Assembly: GCF_964204645.1 (NCBI RefSeq)
Contig: NC_134032.1
Span: forward strand, 6,197,175-6,257,174
Direction of reading: 5' to 3'
Source: Tubulanus polymorphus
Lineage: Eukaryota > Nemertea > Palaeonemertea > Tubulaniformes > Tubulanidae
DNA length: 60,000 nt
Shown: positions 55,189-60,000 of the stretch, in pieces
Layout: each line of letters opens with the position of its first letter
Numbering within the stretch: position 1 is the first letter of the stretch
The notes under the pieces: generated by a model
What the model was told of the DNA's origin: nothing
Seen by the model: the letters and a program-made list of their open reading frames with translations, nothing else
The model's database searches: none
Program-made: the position numbers and the translations under genes

Positions 55189-56658
55189 ATGGATCTAAAA
55201 AGACCTCTCACGGTCGTTTGTTATGGTGGAAGGATTACGGAAAGTGATATCCTATCAGCCCTGGGATCTAAATCAGTTCGAGTGCGTGCGATTCAAATCA
55301 CAAAAACTGGTGAGTGTAGAATTACGTTCAAGGACACGAGTGCAGTTGAGGATTTCATAAAAAATCCACCGAACATAAGAGACCGCACGTTAAAAGTTGA
55401 TAAAGCTGACGATGTACAAGATGTTACGAACGTTACAATTAAAGATGCACCAGTTGAATTATCAGATGCGTTCATTGCCTCCCAATTATCGACATACGGT
55501 GAGGTAATAAATGGGAGTATCAGAAGAGGGAAAATAAAAGACACCGATATTTTGAATGGCTCTATTTATGCTAAATTGCTTAAAGTGAAAAGTATAATTC
55601 CAGTTAATTCAAAATTTGGAAGATTTGAAGTCCGACTTTACTGCGATAATAATAAAACGCAGTGTGTGTATTGCGGTGAAACGGATCACCAGTATTATCG
55701 TTGTCTCTTGCGTACTCGCAAACTCTGTTTTAAATGTAAATCTCCAGACCATCTAGCAGCCAATTGTCCATCTGGCGTTTTATGTTTCTACTGCCGTAAG
55801 GAAGGGCATAAAAAATCAGAATGTCCGATATTACAGGGGTTGGAAAAAAGACTAAATTTTGACGACGACATAACTGATCATCAATCATGTGAGGACAAAT
55901 CACATTCCACAGTTAAAACTCCTACTCATACTCAGTCTACCGTCACTGACATGTCACCTGCAGAGAGCCGCACCGCTAGCTCGACAATTGTGCCCCCGAA
56001 ACATATTATTATGGGTGACTCGAACTGCTCTCGCCTGATGTTTACAGATATTCCGGAAAGCGTTCACGTGTGCAGCGTTTCGGGTGCAACGGCCCATGAT
56101 GTAAATAAACTTCTCCAGAAAGTGGACCCGTCTATTGAAAATGCGAAAATAAAATCGATAATCTGCCATCTAGGGACCAACGACATGACTCGAAACAAAG
56201 ACGATCATGACCAAACAATCCTGGATATGTCAAAAATGATAAATATCCTTCGAAATACATTTCCCAGCGCTCAAATTAATGTATCTAGTATACTACCGCG
56301 TAAAGGAAAAAGTAAGACCGCGCTAACCTACAATGACACTTCTTCAAAGATCAATAACTATCTTCGAAAGCTATGTGACAGTGAAAATCATTTGAACTAT
56401 ATAGACAATGATTTGGTATTCCAACCAAATTTTTCAGTTAACCAGTCGTTATTTGATTCAACTGATAGGTCAGGAATCCATATTGGAATCGATGGTGCCA
56501 AAGAACTTACACAAGTCTTTCTTCGTGCATTAACACCGGATCAGAATAAAAAACGAACCAGAAGTCAGACATCATCATCCGATATTAGCCCAACTGTTCA
56601 CATGGCCAAAAAGGACAGAATTTCAGTCCCGGATGATTTACCGATAACATCAGTCTAA
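55189..56658 (+). CDS. non-LTR ORF1: RRM-like, CCHC knuckles and SGNH-esterase-like
   Basis: 489 residues. The start is the first ATG in the open frame. Residues about 1-155 resemble the RRM-like region of CCHC proteins. Residues about 160-215 hold three CCHC knuckles (CVYCGETDHQYYRC, CFKCKSPDHLAANC, CFYCRKEGHKKSEC). After a Thr/Ser-rich linker, residues about 265-450 resemble an SGNH hydrolase: IIMGDSNCSRL (GDS, Ser), HLGTNDM (GxND) and SGIHIGIDG near the end (likely catalytic His). Esterase ORF1 proteins are known in CR1/L2-type elements. The product would bind the element RNA and perhaps lipids. Intact. Confidence 0.85.
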   Translation: MDLKRPLTVVCYGGRITESDILSALGSKSVRVRAIQITKTGECRITFKDTSAVEDFIKNPPNIRDRTLKVDKADDVQDVTNVTIKDAPVELSDAFIASQLSTYGEVINGSIRRGKIKDTDILNGSIYAKLLKVKSIIPVNSKFGRFEVRLYCDNNKTQCVYCGETDHQYYRCLLRTRKLCFKCKSPDHLAANCPSGVLCFYCRKEGHKKSECPILQGLEKRLNFDDDITDHQSCEDKSHSTVKTPTHTQSTVTDMSPAESRTASSTIVPPKHIIMGDSNCSRLMFTDIPESVHVCSVSGATAHDVNKLLQKVDPSIENAKIKSIICHLGTNDMTRNKDDHDQTILDMSKMINILRNTFPSAQINVSSILPRKGKSKTALTYNDTSSKINNYLRKLCDSENHLNYIDNDLVFQPNFSVNQSLFDSTDRSGIHIGIDGAKELTQVFLRALTPDQNKKRTRSQTSSSDISPTVHMAKKDRISVPDDLPITSV

Positions 56659-56674
56659 TAATGCTACCTATTAA

Positions 56675-59608
56675 CGAGTATTATCTACCCTATACTTATT
56701 CATCATCGACATCTTTAATAATAACAAATGTCAATACTTTGATGTAAACTCTACTGTAGAGTTTGAAAAGCAACATTTTTCAATCTGTGCTTTAAACATT
56801 CGTAGTTGTAACAGAAATTTTGATACATTTTCATATTTTTTGAGCAATTTAAAAACTGACTTTTCTATTTTCGGGTTTACCGAAACCTGGACTAGCGAAC
56901 TTCATGATAATGGCAGGCTGTATAATCTCCCAGGTATGAAAAGTGTTTTTAAGTGTAGAAAAAATTGTCAGGGAGGAGGTTTGGCCCTATTTTTCAAAGA
57001 AAGTTTTAATGTGAAACTTAGACCAGATCTATCCGAGGATAGAAATACTTTTGAATGTCTATTTATTGAATTGATTCTTGAAAAAGAAAAAAATAAATTA
57101 ATTGGTCTGATCTATCGACCACCCGGACAAAGCATAAATGGCTTTAATAATGAATTAATTCCACTTTTAGTGAAACTTAATAGAGAAGACAAAGTATGCT
57201 ATCTTATGGGCGATTTCAATATCGATTTACTACAAGTTAACGCCCACAGACCAACTGATAACTATTTAGAAAATATGACTTCATTTGGGTTCATTCCATT
57301 AGTTGATAAACCCACAAGAATCACTCCCACATCCTCGACGCTTATAGATAATATTTTTTGTAACGATATTCGCCATGTGTTTAGTACGGGTATTATTTGT
57401 ACCGATATTTCGGATCATTTTCCTATTTTTACTGTCTGTAATCACGTTGAGCCCAAAATTGACCAAGAGGTGACTTCGAACAGAAACTATTGTGAACGTA
57501 ACATTTCAAAATTCAATAGAGCTCTTCTGGCCACTGATTGGTCGGATATCTATAGTAATGCAGACCCGCAACTCTCATACAGCGCATTTAACACTAAATT
57601 CATGGAATTATATAATGAATGTTTTCCTTTTTCAACTCCCCGTAAAATAAACGAAAATAAATTACATAAACCGTGGTTATCATCTGGATTATTGAAATGT
57701 ATTAAACACAAAAATCGCTTGTACAGAAAATCTTTGCGTAATAGATCACATTTGAAAAATTATTTGAATTACAAACGTACCTTGTCTCGTACACTCAAAT
57801 ATGCCGAGAAAAAGTATTATGAGACTAAATTACTTGCAGCCAAATCCGACATGAAAAAATCATGGAATATCTTAAACAGTCTAATTGGAAAATCTTCCAA
57901 TGATCGGTGTAGATAACCTTGCTCTTTCAAAAGGAACGGTGTCGTTGTAAACGGCTATGAAAATATCGCTAATGAATTTAATTCTTTCTTTGTAAATATT
58001 GGTAGCAACCTAGCCAATCAAATACCAGATACAGGTGTCCACTTCAGTGAATATCTGACAGATCCAGTAAATGAAAACTTTTTCTTTTTCCCAACCCACC
58101 CTGATGAAATCAGTCAGATTGTAAATGATTTCTCACCCAGCAAAGGCGCTGGTGCTGATGGTTTCTCTGTAAAAGTAGTTAAGAAAATAATTGATTCTGT
58201 AAAATACCCGCTAACTCATATATTTAACTGTAGCTTAAATTCCGGTATAGTGCCGGCTGAACTGAAGGTAGCGCGAATACGTCCACTCTATAAAGCTGGC
58301 AATAATGACTCTTTTGATAATTACAGACCGATATCCGTACTGCCTTGCTTTTCTAAAATTCTCGAAAAGATAGTGTATAATCGATTAACCGAATATTGTA
58401 ACAAGTTTCATATCATTCAACCAAACCAGTTCGGCTTTCGAAAGAACCATTCAACTGCCATGGCCTTAACATTGATAACTGATGAAATTTCACAAAATTT
58501 AGAAGAAAACAAATCAACTATTGGGGTATTCTTAGATTTATCAAAAGCCTTTGACACCGTTGATCACGAAATCTTATTAAGAAAATTATGTTTTTATGGA
58601 ATAAGAGGCATCTCTAACAACTGGTTTGAAAACTATTTGAAGAATAGAAAACAATTTGTTCAAATTCAAAATTATAAATCCTCGTTATGTACCGTTAAAA
58701 CTGGAGTACCCCAAGGCTCAATTTTAGGTCCCTTGCTTTTTTTATTATATGTAAACGACTGTATTAAATTTTCTAATGTGTTAAAACTTATATTGTTTGC
58801 CGATGACACAAATGCCTTTTATAGTGACATTAATTTAGACAGATTAGTACGTACAGTAAACATTGAATTATCAAAATTGTATACCTGGTTTCAAACAAAC
58901 AAGCTGTCATTAAATGTAAAGAAGACGTCATTTATGGTGTTCGGTAAACTATTGAAACATAACTTGAGAATATCAATTAACAATATAGAGATCAAACAAG
59001 TCAATGTCACAAATTTTCTTGGAGTCTTTATTGACAGACATTTAACCTGGGACGATCAAATAAAATCAGTTGAAAAAAAAGTTTCTCGAAGCATTGGTAT
59101 AATAAATAGAGTAAGACATAAGCTGCCAGTGAGTTCTCTTCGTACCCTTTATTTGTCGCTTATTGATCCTTACCTCCAGTATTGTAACTTAGTTTGGGGA
59201 CGAAATTTTGAAAATAAACTTCAGCCATTAATTGTATTGCAAAAAAGAGCTATCAGGCTAATTTCTAATTCCTATTATTTGGCGCACACTGACCCTATAT
59301 TCAAAGCTTATAATATCCTCAAGCTCAAAGATATCAATAAACTTCAGCTAGGTACTTTTATCTACAGATCTGTCCACTCCGAATTACCGAAATCATTCGA
59401 AAATTATTGGAACCAAAATTTTCAAATCCACAGTCACAATACTCGGCGACGTCAAGATTTACAAACACTTTCTTTCAATAGTCTAAGAAGAAAATTTTCA
59501 GTAAAAGTATCCGGCCCTTTACTTTGGAATAACATCAGTGAAAATCTAAAAAACATGGAAAATTCTAAACTGTTCCTAAGAAATTATAGAAAGCAACTTT
59601 GTGCTTGA
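56675..59608 (+). CDS. non-LTR ORF2: endonuclease and reverse transcriptase, one stop
   Basis: A single frame is open from 56675 except for one TAA at 57914-57916. Endonuclease: NIRSCNRNFD, GFTETWTSEL (acidic catalytic residue), IYRPPGQS, MGDFNIDLL, IDNIFCND and DISDHFPIF, a complete set. Reverse transcriptase: YRPISVLPCFSKILEKIVYN, QFGFRKNHSTAMAL, GVFLDLSKAFDTVDHEIL (Asp), GVPQGSILGPLLFLLYVND, LFADDTNAF (catalytic ADD), then the thumb region and a conserved C-terminal part ending at TGA. No RNase H. No ATG precedes the endonuclease in frame, so translation may depend on reinitiation after ORF1. Apart from the stop it looks intact. Confidence 0.88.
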
Positions 59609-59930
59609 TTTTATCATACAGTTATTCGAACTAAAATTATTGTTTTTGGAATATTTCAGAAATAACTGGCTTATTAAATGATTATATCTTAATCAAGCTG
59701 TTATCATAGTTTACTTTGATTGCATTTTGTGTGTTAAGGGTTGACTGTGAGCATATTATTTTCTTTATTGCATTTCTCTTTTTTTCTTTTCTCTTTTGAG
59801 GGACCTGTTTTATACAAACTATTCCTTAGTTTCTACAGGCCCCTCCAGGTCTAATTTACTGTATTTTGTATTATGCTTTGTACACTATGCTGTAAATTAT
59901 ATTTGAAAAATAAAGTGTTCAAATCAAATC

Positions 59931-60000
59931 TTTTTAGCCAAAGTATCAGTGATAAAGCTGGCCCCGGCCCCAGTATCAAGGAACGCTTTCGTAGCAATTT
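59931..60000 (-). pseudogene. BEL C aspartic protease fragment
   Basis: On the - strand the window end reads KAFLDTGAGASFITDTLAKK, a canonical DTG aspartic-protease active site. It continues the same element as 47.3-55.1 kb, cut by the non-LTR insertion. The rest of the protease and gag are outside the window. Confidence 0.8.

Larger units (their letters stand above)
51710..55305. repeat. 3.6-kb tandem duplication, copy 2
   Basis: Starts inside BEL C integrase and ends inside non-LTR ORF1. The junction between copies has one base (A) of microhomology. Confidence 0.95.
55104..59930 (+). mobile_element. near-complete CR1/L2-type non-LTR retrotransposon
   Basis: About 4.8 kb with 5' UTR, ORF1 (55189-56658), ORF2 (56675-59608) and a 3' UTR ending AATAAAGTGTTCAAATCAAA with a short reiterated TCAAA tail. 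It lies inside BEL C: on both sides the - strand reads BEL protease/DUF1758 sequence, so the boundaries are set by the host element to within a few bases. Any target duplication is very short. With both ORFs present and only one stop, this is the best-preserved mobile element in the window. Confidence 0.9.
47300..60000 (-). mobile_element. BEL/Pao retrotransposon C, interrupted and partly duplicated
   Basis: - strand element of a lineage distinct from A and B. Integrase at 47877-49091, RNase H and reverse transcriptase at 49099-51504, a tandem repeat of most of this at 51710-55103, then a non-LTR insertion (55104-59930). Beyond it the protease catalytic region resumes in the same strand (59931-60000). 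The 5' LTR, gag and most of the protease lie outside the window. The start at 47300 is an estimate of the 3' LTR end. Confidence 0.88.

Noticed and set aside
1-60000. CRISPR arrays, bacterial operons, rRNA or tRNA genes
   Set aside because: None seen; repeat spacing, codon context and spliced genes all point to animal nuclear DNA.

Overview
The window looks like nuclear DNA of an invertebrate animal. It is AT-rich, has spliced genes with GT-AG introns, and is crowded with retrotransposons (BEL/Pao LTR elements, CR1/L2/Jockey-type non-LTR elements, traces of a Penelope-like element), TIR/MITE-like elements, foldback DNA and microsatellites. There are no operons, bacterial-type genes, rRNA or recognisable tRNA genes. 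The species cannot be named from the sequence; a marine invertebrate such as a lophotrochozoan is only a guess.

Layout. 1-5.5 kb: intergenic DNA with a MITE-like element, a large (AT)n/(GTGC)n inverted-repeat microsatellite, and a 1 kb foldback element made of GTCGAC-containing minisatellite. 5.5-9.5 kb: a degenerate non-LTR retrotransposon and non-LTR tails. 9.5-16 kb: mostly unassigned DNA with dispersed repeats, a 766-bp TIR element and a possible Penelope-like reverse-transcriptase scrap. 16.2-24.1 kb: the best host gene, a five-exon gene for a secreted immunoglobulin-like protein of 496 aa; its introns hold at least five mobile elements. 24.6-32.7 kb: a broken tandem copy of that gene, three copies of an unrecognised coding-like repeat, and hairpin repeats. 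33.6-37.7 kb: BEL/Pao element A (+ strand, 5'-deleted). 38.2 kb: a hammerhead-like RNA fold on the - strand. 39.6-40.2 kb: a TATA box and a signal-peptide exon of a possible small secreted protein. 40.8-46.6 kb: BEL/Pao element B (- strand) with both LTRs and a 5-bp target duplication. 47.3-60 kb: BEL/Pao element C (- strand, continuing past the window end), interrupted by an almost full-length non-LTR element (55.1-59.93 kb, + strand). A 3.6 kb piece spanning the C/non-LTR junction is then tandemly duplicated.

The right third preserves a history: element C inserted, the non-LTR element landed in its protease region, and the junction-spanning block duplicated very recently (or was duplicated by the assembler). 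The non-LTR element carries an ORF1 that combines an RRM-like region, CCHC knuckles and an SGNH-esterase-like domain, and an ORF2 with a single in-frame stop. The points most worth following up are the foldback element, the hammerhead-like fold and its diverged relatives in duplicated introns, the coding-like repeat at 24.6-32.7 kb, and the Ig gene with its pseudogene partner.
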